A DNA stretch of 51,237 bases, from positions 1 through 51,237 of the forward strand of contig NZ_NVWY01000018.1 of the NCBI RefSeq assembly GCF_002733835.1, written 5' to 3'. Position 1 is the first letter of the stretch; every line of letters begins with the position of its first letter. Source of the stretch: Alcanivorax sp. (lineage in GTDB: Bacteria > Pseudomonadota > Gammaproteobacteria > Pseudomonadales > Alcanivoracaceae). Both the position numbers and the translations under genes were made by a program. Below are positions 1 to 7,401 of this stretch, in pieces. A model generated the notes under the pieces. It searched no databases. It was not told the origin of the DNA and saw nothing but the letters and a program-made list of their open reading frames with translations.

Positions 1-276
1 CTGGAAGCCACCCAGTCCGGCTACGAAGTGGGCACCCGTAACGTGGTCGACGTGCTCAACGCCCAACAGGCGCTGTACGCCGCCGAGCGCGACTATGCCA
101 ACGCCCGTTACGACTACATCATCAACTCCCTGACCCTGAAATCCACCACCGGCGACCTGCAGCAGGGCGACCTGGCGGCCATCAACCAGTGGTTGTCGGA
201 CACGGAAACTCTGAACATCTACCAGCCGGACCTGGAAGGCCGCAGCGACGCGCTGGTGCCGGATACACGTTATTGA
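1..276 (+). CDS. tolC: TolC-type outer membrane efflux protein, C-terminal end (partial)
   Basis: This is the last 91 residues of a gene that enters from the left edge; the frame is open from base 1. The segment GTRNVVDVLNAQQALYAAER followed by a YIINSLTLK stretch matches the final coiled-coil hairpin of the TolC repeat. TolC forms the trimeric outer-membrane and periplasmic tunnel used by type I secretion and by RND or MFS pumps. The gene converges with waaA, with a REP doublet between them. The TolC call rests on the C-terminal repeat alone, so a TolC paralogue cannot be excluded. Confidence 0.85.
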   Translation: MEATQSGYEVGTRNVVDVLNAQQALYAAERDYANARYDYIINSLTLKSTTGDLQQGDLAAINQWLSDTETLNIYQPDLEGRSDALVPDTRY

Positions 277-284
277 AAGGCAAT

Positions 285-438
285 GTAGGAGCCATGCTTG
301 CATGGCGAACCGAGCCCTAGCGAGGAAAAGGCGTTGCAGGATCCTCCGGAATCTCACCTGAGGAATCGGATACGCCTTCTCGCCCTGTGGTGCTTGTGCT
401 TCGTTTCGTGAGGTTCGCCATGCGAGCATGGCTCCTAC
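285..438. repeat. REP doublet (REPIN-like inverted pair) between tolC and waaA
   Basis: Two 26-bp arms at 285-310 and 413-438 are inverted and match at 25 of 26 positions. Each begins GTAGGAGC and contains its own small hairpin (GCCATGC-TT-GCATGGC in the left arm). This is the layout of gammaproteobacterial REP sequences arranged as a REPIN. The 102-bp interior has secondary complementarity (GCGAGGAAAAGGCG against CGCCTTCTCGC). It lies between the ends of two convergent genes, a usual REP position. The same GTAGGAGC head occurs at 17035-17188 with a different hairpin core. Confidence 0.85.
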
Positions 439-452
439 AACAGCCCCTGCTT

Positions 453-1709
453 TTACTGTTCACTAATCAGTTTAAGCCCCTTCTCCAGCGCCCCACGATT
501 GGCTTCCACCACCGCTGCTGCCGCCTGCCCCTGACGCTGGCGTTGATCCGGATAACGGAACAGCGCCTGCAGGGCAATGGCCAGGGCATCCGCATTGTCC
601 ACCAGGGTCAGGGCACCGGCGTCATCCAGCAGATTGGAGATGGCGGTAAAGTTGTGCAGGTGGGGGCCAGTGAGCACCGGCTTTCCCCAGCCGGCCGGTT
701 CCAGCAGATTGTGCCCGCCCACCGGCACCAGGGAACCGCCCACAAAGGCCACGTCGGCCACCCCGAACAACATCAACAACTCGCCCATGGTATCGGCCAG
801 GTAAACCTGGGTGTCGGCGGCGATGGTGTCCTGCTTGCTGCGCCGGGCCAGGCCAAGTCCCTGCTGGCGGACCAGCTGGGCCACGCTGTCGAAACGCTCC
901 GGATGCCGGGGCACCAGCATCAGCAGGGTCTGCGGTGCCGTTTCCAGTAGAGCCTTGTGCGCTGCCAGCACCGGCTCGTCTTCACCGGGATGGGTACTGG
1001 CGGCGATCCACACCGGACGCTCGCCAATAGCGGCACGTAAATCCCCTGCCGCCTGACGCACAGCATCATCCAAACTCATGTCGAATTTCACGCTGCCGAT
1101 GGCATGGACCCGTTCCGGCCAGGCACCCAGAGCCACATAGCGTTTCGCCTCCACCGGGGTCTGCACCGCCAGGGCATCGAAGCGCGCCATCATGGGCCGC
1201 ACCAGACGGGGAAACTTGCGGTAGCCCCGGTAGCTTTTCTCCGACAGCCGCCCGTTCATCAGCATCAGTTTGGCTCCGTGACGCTTCACCGCCGCACACA
1301 GGTTGGGCCACAACTCGGTCTCCAGCACGATCACCGTTTTCGGATCGAAAGCCCGCAGGAAACGGTTCAGTGCCGTGGGCAATTCCCAGGGGCAATACAC
1401 ATGGGTCACCCGGTCACCGAACAGGGCCTTGACCCGCTCCGAACCCGTAGGTGTCGTAGTGGTAACCAGTAGCGGAACATCCGGATAATCCGCCAGCAAC
1501 CGCTCAATCAACGGCGCCGCCGCCAGCGTCTCCCCCACCGACACCGCGTGTACCCAAAGGCTGTTTTTCAGGGTGCCGGGGCGATAGCCCCAGGCCATGC
1601 GCTCTTTCCAGCGCAACCGATACGCCGGCGCCTTTCTGCCCCGCAGCCACAGGCGCAGGAAAAGGAAGGGCAGCAATAAATACCAGAGGAAAGAATAAAG
1701 GGTTCGCAT
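453..1709 (-). CDS. waaA: 3-deoxy-D-manno-octulosonic acid (Kdo) transferase
   Basis: WaaA (KdtA) transfers Kdo from CMP-Kdo to the lipid A precursor at the cytoplasmic face of the inner membrane, the first step of LPS inner-core assembly. The 418-residue length is normal for the family. Residues 4-22 form the N-terminal membrane anchor. The segment VHAVSVGE ending at Glu60 carries the expected catalytic glutamate of the GT30 family, and the C-terminal half has the nucleotide-sugar motif GGHNLLEPAGWGKPVLTGPH. The stop codon overlaps a CTGCTTTTA sequence that also ends several repeat elements in this window. The next gene upstream, at 1805, is divergent. Confidence 0.96.
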   Translation of the reverse strand: MRTLYSFLWYLLLPFLFLRLWLRGRKAPAYRLRWKERMAWGYRPGTLKNSLWVHAVSVGETLAAAPLIERLLADYPDVPLLVTTTTPTGSERVKALFGDRVTHVYCPWELPTALNRFLRAFDPKTVIVLETELWPNLCAAVKRHGAKLMLMNGRLSEKSYRGYRKFPRLVRPMMARFDALAVQTPVEAKRYVALGAWPERVHAIGSVKFDMSLDDAVRQAAGDLRAAIGERPVWIAASTHPGEDEPVLAAHKALLETAPQTLLMLVPRHPERFDSVAQLVRQQGLGLARRSKQDTIAADTQVYLADTMGELLMLFGVADVAFVGGSLVPVGGHNLLEPAGWGKPVLTGPHLHNFTAISNLLDDAGALTLVDNADALAIALQALFRYPDQRQRQGQAAAAVVEANRGALEKGLKLISEQ

Positions 1710-1804
1710 GGGCTCTCTTGTTTTGGCGTGGTGCGTATCGCGTGCTTGCGTGTTAGCGGCTTCGCCTATGCTAGCATAGCCGCACTGTTCAACGATGGTG
1801 AGCC

Positions 1805-3013
1805 ATGAGTGACTCTACCCTGAAACCTGACACACTCCGCCCGGACATTGTGATCTTTGGCGGCGGCATCGCTGGCCTTTGGCTGATCAACCGGCTCAAC
1901 GCCGCCGGCTACCAATGCCTGCTGCTGGAGTCCGCCACCCTCGGCGGTGACCAGACCCTGGCCAGCCAGGGCATTATTCACGGTGGCCTCAAGTATGCCC
2001 TGGGCGGCAATCTGTCCAGTGAATCGGAATCCATTGCCGCCATGCCGGACCGTTGGCGTGCGGCCATGGCCGGCGACGACCCGGTGGACCTGCGCCAGCT
2101 GCAAGTACTGAGTGACACCCAACACATGTGGTCCAGCGGCTCCGTGGCCTCACGGATGACCAATTTTTTCGCCAGCAAAATGCTGCGTGGCCGCATTGAA
2201 AAGCTCAAGCGCGACCACTTCCCCAGTGCACTGGCCAACAAGGCCTTCAGAGGCAACGTCTACAAACTGGACGATCTGGTCATCAACACCGAATCGCTGA
2301 TCGAGACACTTAGCACCCCGGTCCGCGACCGGCTGCTGGCGCTCGACAACGAACGGGACACGCTGGAATGGGATGAAAACGGCCTGCGCGCCGTCACGGT
2401 TAATGGTCAACGCATTGAACCGCGCCTGACCCTGCTCGCCGCCGGCAACGGCAACCCGGCCCTGCTCGACGGCGCCCATCAGGCCCACCTGCTGGAGCAG
2501 GAACACAGCCAGCTGCGCCCCCTGAAAATGGTGCTGGTCAAACATGATCTGGGTCATCGCCTTTACGCCCACTGTGTCGGCACCAGCAACAAGCCCGTGC
2601 TCACCGTTACCACCCACGACTGCCCCGACGGCAAGGTGGTGTGGTACCTGGGCGGCGATCTGGCGGAACGGGGCGTGGAGCGCAGCGAACAGGAACAACT
2701 GACTGCCGGCCGGGACGAACTCAAGCATCTGTTCCCCTGGCTGGATTTCAGCAACGCCGAATTCGCCACCCTGGATGTAACCCGCGCCGAACCCAGACAG
2801 CAGGCACTGGTAAAACCGGATAACGCCTACGCCCGCCGGGACCAAAACCTGATCATCGCCTGGCCCACCAAACTCACCCTGGCCCCGGATCTGGGCGACC
2901 GGGTCATGGCACTGATTGAAGAAAGCGGCCTGCAGCCGGGCGAGCCATTAACGGTACCGGCAGAACTAAAACAGGCGCCCATGGGTGTGCCGTACTGGCA
3001 TACCTGTTTTTAA
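1805..3013 (+). CDS. FAD-dependent oxidoreductase (DAO/GlpD-like)
   Basis: The protein has 402 residues. An N-terminal Rossmann FAD-binding motif, VIFGGGIAGLWLINRL, begins near residue 16, with GGGIAG at 19-24, followed by an acidic residue in LLLES. The segment SQGIIHGGLKYALGG resembles the second FAD contact of the DAO fold seen in GlpD-like dehydrogenases. There is no signal peptide and no clear membrane segment. The substrate is not apparent. The start fits the ATG after ATGGTGAGCC, and the gene is divergent from waaA. It may be co-transcribed with the downstream aldo/keto reductase, but a 240-bp gap with a large hairpin element separates them. Confidence 0.8.
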   Translation: MSDSTLKPDTLRPDIVIFGGGIAGLWLINRLNAAGYQCLLLESATLGGDQTLASQGIIHGGLKYALGGNLSSESESIAAMPDRWRAAMAGDDPVDLRQLQVLSDTQHMWSSGSVASRMTNFFASKMLRGRIEKLKRDHFPSALANKAFRGNVYKLDDLVINTESLIETLSTPVRDRLLALDNERDTLEWDENGLRAVTVNGQRIEPRLTLLAAGNGNPALLDGAHQAHLLEQEHSQLRPLKMVLVKHDLGHRLYAHCVGTSNKPVLTVTTHDCPDGKVVWYLGGDLAERGVERSEQEQLTAGRDELKHLFPWLDFSNAEFATLDVTRAEPRQQALVKPDNAYARRDQNLIIAWPTKLTLAPDLGDRVMALIEESGLQPGEPLTVPAELKQAPMGVPYWHTCF

Positions 3014-3050
3014 CATTGCCCGAGGGGGTTACTGGAGACGTGTGAGGCTG

Positions 3051-3204
3051 AGTTGAAAGTTCAAAGTTTAAACGCGAGGCAGGGCTGTTCCGGTTTTTAA
3101 CACTGGCGCTCCGCGACCACCAGCCATTGGGGCGCGGCGACAACATTAAAACCGGCACCCGGTCTATCCCGCGCTTTTCAACTTTAAGCTTTGAACTTTC
3201 AACT
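3051..3204. repeat. Heptad-periodic inverted element A (unit AGTTNAA)
   Basis: The left arm at 3051-3071 is exactly three 7-nt units: AGTTGAA, AGTTCAA, AGTTTAA. The right arm at 3177-3204 is four units on the opposite strand sense: TTCAACT, TTAAGCT, TTGAACT, TTCAACT. Between them a second layer of complementarity (CCGGTTTTTAA against TTAAAACCGG) would make a long fold-back. The element is followed by GCTTTTA. It fills the space between two codirectional genes and has no convincing coding potential. Confidence 0.8.
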
Positions 3205-3254
3205 GCTTTTACCCCGCAACCCGCCCCCTCCTACCGTCAATACAGAGGACCGTC

Positions 3255-4043
3255 ATGTCTTTCATGCGCCCGCTGGGCAACACAGGATTAACCGTCAGCG
3301 CACTCGGCCTGGGCACGGTGAAAATCGGCCGCGACAAGGGAGTGAAGTACCCCAACGGCTTCACCATTCCCAACGACAAGGCCGTGACGGAACTGCTGGC
3401 GCAAGCGCGGGATCTGGGCATCAACCTGATCGACACCGCTCCCGCCTACGGCCACAGCGAAGTACGGCTCGGCCAGCTGATGAGCCGGCGCCAGGACTGG
3501 GTCATTGTCACCAAGGTGGGCGAAGAGTTTGATAACGACAGTGGTGAAAGCCATTTCGATTTCTCCCCGGAACACGTTCGCCGCTCCGTGGAACGCAGCC
3601 TGAAACGGCTCAACACCGATTACCTGGATTGCGTATTGATTCATTCCGATGGCAGCGACCTGGCCATTATGGAGCAAGGCACCCTGGCCGCCCTGAACGA
3701 GTTAAAGAAGGAAGGCCTGGTGCGCACCACTGGCATGTCCACCAAGACAGTGGAGGGCGGCATTGCCTGCCTGGACCACGCCGACATGGCCATGGTCACC
3801 TACAACCTTCAGCACCAAGATGAAGTACCGGTGATCGAACACGCCGCCGCTCACCAAAAAGGCATCCTGATCAAGAAAGCCTTTGCCAGCGGTCACCTCA
3901 ATGACACCCTTGCAGACCCGGTGCAGGAAAGTCTGAACCAGATCCTTGGCACCGCGGGCGTCAGCAGTATCATTGCCGGCACCATCAATCCCGTCCACTT
4001 GCGGGAAAACGTGGCCAAGGCCCGACAGGCCTGCAAGCAATAA
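3255..4043 (+). CDS. Aldo/keto reductase
   Basis: This 262-residue protein is a cytosolic NADPH-dependent carbonyl reductase of the aldo/keto reductase superfamily. The catalytic tetrad is visible: Asp60 and Tyr65 in LIDTAPAYGHSEVRLG, Lys87 in VIVTKVGEEF and His130 in DCVLIHSDGSD. The length is slightly short for the family (usually 270-330), and the C-terminal segment IIAGTINPVHLRENVAKA is the typical cofactor-proximal end. The start ATG follows AGAGGACCGTC. The natural substrate cannot be read from sequence. The next gene begins 17 bp after the stop and is probably cotranscribed. Confidence 0.9.
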   Translation: MSFMRPLGNTGLTVSALGLGTVKIGRDKGVKYPNGFTIPNDKAVTELLAQARDLGINLIDTAPAYGHSEVRLGQLMSRRQDWVIVTKVGEEFDNDSGESHFDFSPEHVRRSVERSLKRLNTDYLDCVLIHSDGSDLAIMEQGTLAALNELKKEGLVRTTGMSTKTVEGGIACLDHADMAMVTYNLQHQDEVPVIEHAAAHQKGILIKKAFASGHLNDTLADPVQESLNQILGTAGVSSIIAGTINPVHLRENVAKARQACKQ

Positions 4044-4060
4044 CAACAACAGGAAACCCC

Positions 4061-4390
4061 ATGCGCTTTTGTCTGATGATTCTGCTACTCGGCACCTCCC
4101 TCGCGGCACAGGGGGATAACATATTACTGCTCCGCGAAGCCCCTCAGGGGTGCGAAGAAAAAGGGGAAGTCTCGGTGTCGTCGGGGAGCAAAATGCAGGG
4201 CATGCTGTTCAGCGATGCGTTCATCAATAACAACGTGAACAAGAAGCTCGCCAAGGCCATCAAGAAAGCCGGCGGCAACCGCGGCATGCTCAGCGATCGC
4301 CGTGAATTCATGATGGAGAGCCACTTCCGCGGTATTGAGCATATCGAGCTGGATGCCTGGGTCTGGCACTGCGAAGAAAAAGAGAGCTGA
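4061..4390 (+). CDS. Small exported protein, RcsF/DUF4156-like appearance
   Basis: The protein has 109 residues. Residues 1-18 form a short signal peptide (MRFCLMILLLGTSLAAQG), so it is probably periplasmic; Cys4 lies too early to be a clear lipobox. The mature part has two cysteines, one in QGCEEKGEV and one in AWVWHCEEK at the end. It also has an alanine/lysine-rich helix followed by AGGN. This pattern (C..xGEV, helix with GGN/GAN, terminal aromatic-x-C) resembles the RcsF/DUF4156 fold, but the similarity is weak and by eye. The gene follows the aldo/keto reductase closely. Function unknown. Confidence 0.65.
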   Translation: MRFCLMILLLGTSLAAQGDNILLLREAPQGCEEKGEVSVSSGSKMQGMLFSDAFINNNVNKKLAKAIKKAGGNRGMLSDRREFMMESHFRGIEHIELDAWVWHCEEKES

Positions 4391-4394
4391 GCCT

Positions 4395-4422
4395 CAAAGC
4401 TCGCAGCTAGTAGCTCGAAGCT
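4395..4422. repeat. Heptad-periodic array B (unit NNNAGCT), single arm
   Basis: Four consecutive 7-nt units, CAAAGCT, CGCAGCT, AGTAGCT and CGAAGCT, are followed by GCTTTTA. The shared AGCT core is its own reverse complement, so one array could fold on itself. It spans the 16-bp gap between two convergent genes and runs into the 3' end of the patatin-like gene, where it encodes the last residues AASSY and supplies the stop codon context. Confidence 0.7.
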
Positions 4423-5258
4423 GCTTTTATCTCCGTCCCCAACGATTGCAACCCCGCCCAGTGACCTTGCTGATACCCCCGCTCCAGTTTCCCGGCATGG
4501 GTGGTCAAGCGATTCACCGGGAAATCCGGCTGCGGGGCAATCACGGTGAGATTGCAGTCTGCAGGGGGATTATCGATAAAATCCAGCGCCTGATTATAGG
4601 CATCCGTTCGCTTCACCATGGCCGCATACAGTGCCGGCATGTCACGCACCCAGGGCTTGAGTAGCGGTGTCAGGGCACTGGAACGCTTGCGGTAGCCCTG
4701 ATGGCGGGACAACACCACGGTAATATCCCGCGCCCCCTGCTCGTAGGCCCAGCGCACAGGAATGGAATCCGCCAGCCCACCATCTGTCATCGGCTGCCCA
4801 TCCACGGTGGGAAAATCCCGGTAAGCGAAAGGAATGGAACAGGACGCGGTCATCACTTCATCCAGATTCTCGGGTCGGGTCTGGAAATAACGGGGCGCAC
4901 CATCCTCCACCGACGTGGTCACCACCCACAGCGGCACCTTTCCCTGCCAGTGCTGCTCCAGGCTTAACGGCACCTCCAGGCGCGATTGATGCCACAACCA
5001 GTGCACATCGCACAGATGCCCGCCGGCCATAAAACGCTGCCAGTTGATAAAGTCCGGACGGCAGGCATGGTCGGTGATGATCCGCCGGCTTCTGCCGTGG
5101 TCTCCCGCCAGATAACCAATCAGGTTGGTCGAACCGGCAGACACGCCCACCGCAAAATCAAAACCGCGATGCGGGTTTTCCAGAAACGCATCCAGCACCC
5201 CTGCAGCAAAAATGCCGCGCATGGCACCGCCTTCCACCACCAACGCACGCTGGGACAT
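4407..5258 (-). CDS. Patatin-like phospholipase (YjjU/RssA type)
   Basis: A cytosolic serine lipid acyl hydrolase with the Ser-Asp dyad of the patatin family. The oxyanion loop GGAMRG is at residues 10-15, the nucleophile elbow GVSAG carries Ser40, and the DGG motif carries Asp159 in QPMTDGGLADSIP. The start at 5258 (MSQRALVVEGG) is chosen over an upstream in-frame ATG because a strong GGAGGAAAGAG ribosome site precedes it; this gives 283 residues. The C-terminal five residues come from a heptad repeat array. The gene is divergent from the urea catabolic operon. Substrate unknown. Confidence 0.9.
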   Translation of the reverse strand: MSQRALVVEGGAMRGIFAAGVLDAFLENPHRGFDFAVGVSAGSTNLIGYLAGDHGRSRRIITDHACRPDFINWQRFMAGGHLCDVHWLWHQSRLEVPLSLEQHWQGKVPLWVVTTSVEDGAPRYFQTRPENLDEVMTASCSIPFAYRDFPTVDGQPMTDGGLADSIPVRWAYEQGARDITVVLSRHQGYRKRSSALTPLLKPWVRDMPALYAAMVKRTDAYNQALDFIDNPPADCNLTVIAPQPDFPVNRLTTHAGKLERGYQQGHWAGLQSLGTEIKAASSY

Positions 5259-5419
5259 TCTCTTTCCTCCACCTCGGACCCGCGCAGACTCCACGCACCG
5301 GAGCCAACTGAGATAACGATGGCAGAGCGAATCAGCCAGTGGAAATAGAGCGTTACTGTCCCTGCCATCGTCATCCCTGATGCATCACATCCGCCTGCGG
5401 GGATTCACCTCGTGACGCC

Positions 5420-5455
5420 TGCACCGATACAGCGCAGCTGCATCAGGTTAGCGCA
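5420..5455. promoter_or_regulatory. Two tandem NtrC-like binding sites
   Basis: TGCACCGATACAGCGCA at 5420-5436 and TGCATCAGGTTAGCGCA at 5439-5455 are two 17-bp sequences of the form TGCAYC-N5-AGCGCA, 19 bp apart start to start. The NtrC consensus is TGCACC-N5-GGTGCA, so the left half-sites fit well and each right half differs at two positions. They lie about 90-125 bp upstream of the sigma-54 promoter, where enhancer-binding proteins normally sit. Assignment to NtrC is an inference from pattern and context. Confidence 0.55.
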
Positions 5456-5542
5456 TCCAGTCTCTTCCCTGGGGCACTTAGCATTCAACGCCACTGTTAT
5501 TAATTATTGTAAAAACAACACGTTAAATATTTTTTGTTTGGC

Positions 5543-5558
5543 TGGCACCGCATTTGCA
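5543..5558 (+). promoter_or_regulatory. Sigma-54 (RpoN) promoter of the urea catabolic operon
   Basis: TGGCACCGCATTTGCA matches the -24/-12 consensus TGGCACG-N4-TTGCW with correct GG to GC spacing of 12 bp; one position in the -24 box differs. Transcription would begin near 5569, about 33 bp before the allophanate hydrolase ATG. Nitrogen-scavenging genes are classical RpoN/NtrC targets, and the NtrC-like pair upstream supports the call. Confidence 0.8.
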
Positions 5559-5580
5559 CAAGTTCGAATACCAACTTGTG
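5557..5580. promoter_or_regulatory. 8-bp dyad overlapping the predicted transcription start
   Basis: CACAAGTT at 5557-5564 and AACTTGTG at 5573-5580 form a perfect inverted repeat centred at the predicted start site. It could be a repressor operator, for example for the GntR-type regulator encoded in the operon, or an RNA hairpin at the 5' end. Nothing in the sequence decides between these. Confidence 0.4.
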
Positions 5581-5601
5581 TACAACCAGGTGTGCTAACG
5601 A

Positions 5602-7401
5602 ATGATTGGCTGGACTCTTCAACAATGGCAGGCGGCTTACCGCAGCGGTGACCTCACCCCGGTACAGGCCATGAAAAAACTGGCGACCTCACTACACGAC
5701 AGTGAACGCGCCCTGTGGATCCACCTACTGGATGAGTCCTCCCTGACAGCCCAGGCTGAAGCACTGACAGATTCTTCTTTGCCCCTCTATGGCATTCCCT
5801 TCGCAGTGAAAGACAACATTGATGTGGCGGGCATGCCTACCACCGCTGCTTGCCCCGCATTCGCCTATACCCCGCAGCAAGACGCCACCGTGGTACGTCT
5901 GCTGCGTGAAGCCGGGGCTATCGTGGTGGGCAAGACCAATCTGGACCAGTTCGCCACCGGCCTGGTGGGCACCCGCTCCCCCTATGGTGAAGTGCCCAAC
6001 CCGTTTAACCCGGATTATCTCAGCGGCGGCTCCAGCTCTGGTTCCGCCACGGCGGTGAGCCTGGGTCTGGTGCCATTTTCCCTGGGCACCGATACCGCCG
6101 GTTCCGGCCGGGTACCGGCCGCGTTCACCAATACCGTGGGCCTCAAGCCCACACGCGGTGCCATCAGCACCCACGGTGTCGTCCCCGCCTGCCGGACTCT
6201 GGATTGCGTCAGCATTTTTGCGCTCAGCGTAGACGACGCCCAACAGGTCTACCGGGTGATCGGCCAGTTCGACAACCACGATACCTACAGCCGCCCGGCC
6301 CCGGCATTACAGACCACCGGCCTGCCCGCACGCCCCACCCTCGGCATTCCCAAAGACCTGCCCTGGTTCGGGGACACCCAGGCCAAACAGTTATGGGAAC
6401 AACAGCTGGAGCAGGTCAAACAGATTGCCGACCTGGTCACCGTGGACACCGCCGTGCTGCAGGATGCCGCCGCGTTGCTCTATCAGGGCCCGTGGGTCGC
6501 CGAGCGTTTCACCGTTACTGAATCCCTGTTGCAGGAAAAACCGGATGCGCTGCTGCCGGTGATTCGCGACATTCTCGAACCCGCCGCCACCCTCACTGCT
6601 GCCGACGGTTTCCGCGCCCAGTACCAGCTCGCCGCACTGAAACGCCAGTCGGACGCCCTGATGGAAACAGTGGACGCCCTGCTGTTACCCACCACGCCGG
6701 GGATTTACACCCGCGCCGCCGTTCAGGCCGACCCCATCACCCTGAACAGCCAGCTCGGCACCTGGACCAACTTCGTCAACCTGCTGGACCTGTGCGCCCT
6801 GGCACTGCCCGGCGGCTTCCGTGAAGACGGCCTGCCCGGTGGCGTGACCCTGATTGGCCCGGCCTGGCAGGACCATGCACTGGCCGACTTCGGGCAACGC
6901 TGGCAGCAGGCGCAGCCCTGGCAAGCCGGCGCCACCGGCCAACCCTTGCCGGATCCGCAACCCCACGCGGCCAATGATGATGACGACGACCTGATAACCG
7001 TTGCGGTGGTCGGCGCGCACCTTACCGGCATGCCCCTCAATACCCAGCTCACCGAACGCGACGGAGTCTTGCTCGAAGCCACTCACACCGCGCCCTGCTA
7101 TCGCCTCTACGCCCTGGCCAACACAGTGCCCCCCAAACCCGGGTTGATCCGGAACGAGAAAAACGGCGGCGACAGCATTCCCATCGAACTGTGGCAAATG
7201 CCGGTAAAACACTTCGGCAGTTTTGTCGGCCTGATCCCCGCCCCACTGGGAATCGGCAGCCTGGAAACCGCCGACGGTCGCTGGGTGAAAGGCTTTATCT
7301 GTGAGCCCTGGGCCATTGACGACGCCACCGACATTACCGCGTTGGGCGGCTGGAGAAATTACATCGCGCAATTGAAGAAAAACGCCGAGGAGACACACTG
7401 A
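5602..7401 (+). CDS. atzF: Allophanate hydrolase
   Basis: This enzyme hydrolyses allophanate to ammonium and CO2, the second step of ATP-dependent urea breakdown. It has 599 residues, close to bacterial AtzF. The N-terminal amidase-signature domain has the full Ser-cisSer-Lys triad: Lys70 in FAVKDNID, cis-Ser144 in SGGSSSGSA and nucleophile Ser168 in DTAGSGRVPA, with the spacing of characterised AtzF. The C-terminal domain from about residue 465 (VAVVGAHLTGMPLN) is the decarboxylating/oligomerisation domain. Its TGA overlaps the ATG of urea carboxylase by one base, implying translational coupling. Sigma-54 control is predicted. Confidence 0.96.
   Translation: MIGWTLQQWQAAYRSGDLTPVQAMKKLATSLHDSERALWIHLLDESSLTAQAEALTDSSLPLYGIPFAVKDNIDVAGMPTTAACPAFAYTPQQDATVVRLLREAGAIVVGKTNLDQFATGLVGTRSPYGEVPNPFNPDYLSGGSSSGSATAVSLGLVPFSLGTDTAGSGRVPAAFTNTVGLKPTRGAISTHGVVPACRTLDCVSIFALSVDDAQQVYRVIGQFDNHDTYSRPAPALQTTGLPARPTLGIPKDLPWFGDTQAKQLWEQQLEQVKQIADLVTVDTAVLQDAAALLYQGPWVAERFTVTESLLQEKPDALLPVIRDILEPAATLTAADGFRAQYQLAALKRQSDALMETVDALLLPTTPGIYTRAAVQADPITLNSQLGTWTNFVNLLDLCALALPGGFREDGLPGGVTLIGPAWQDHALADFGQRWQQAQPWQAGATGQPLPDPQPHAANDDDDDLITVAVVGAHLTGMPLNTQLTERDGVLLEATHTAPCYRLYALANTVPPKPGLIRNEKNGGDSIPIELWQMPVKHFGSFVGLIPAPLGIGSLETADGRWVKGFICEPWAIDDATDITALGGWRNYIAQLKKNAEETH

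Larger units (their letters stand above)
5259..5601. other. Divergent intergenic control region, patatin-like gene / urea operon
   Basis: This 343-bp gap holds the sigma-54 promoter, NtrC-like sites and dyad listed separately. It also has a 9-bp perfect inverted repeat, CCTGATGCA at 5376-5384 and TGCATCAGG at 5439-5447. The right copy overlaps the second NtrC-like site and the left copy contains the palindrome TGATGCATCA. Open frames here are small and not coding-like. A TPP or guanidine riboswitch was looked for and not found. Confidence 0.6.

Noticed and set aside
5376..5460. Minus-strand sequence resembling part of a TPP riboswitch (AACCTGAT with GAGA upstream)
   Set aside because: The CTGAGA box, the ACCC pairing and the GGATAATGCC 3' part are missing, and the downstream gene on that strand is a lipase. 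The similarity is fragmentary.
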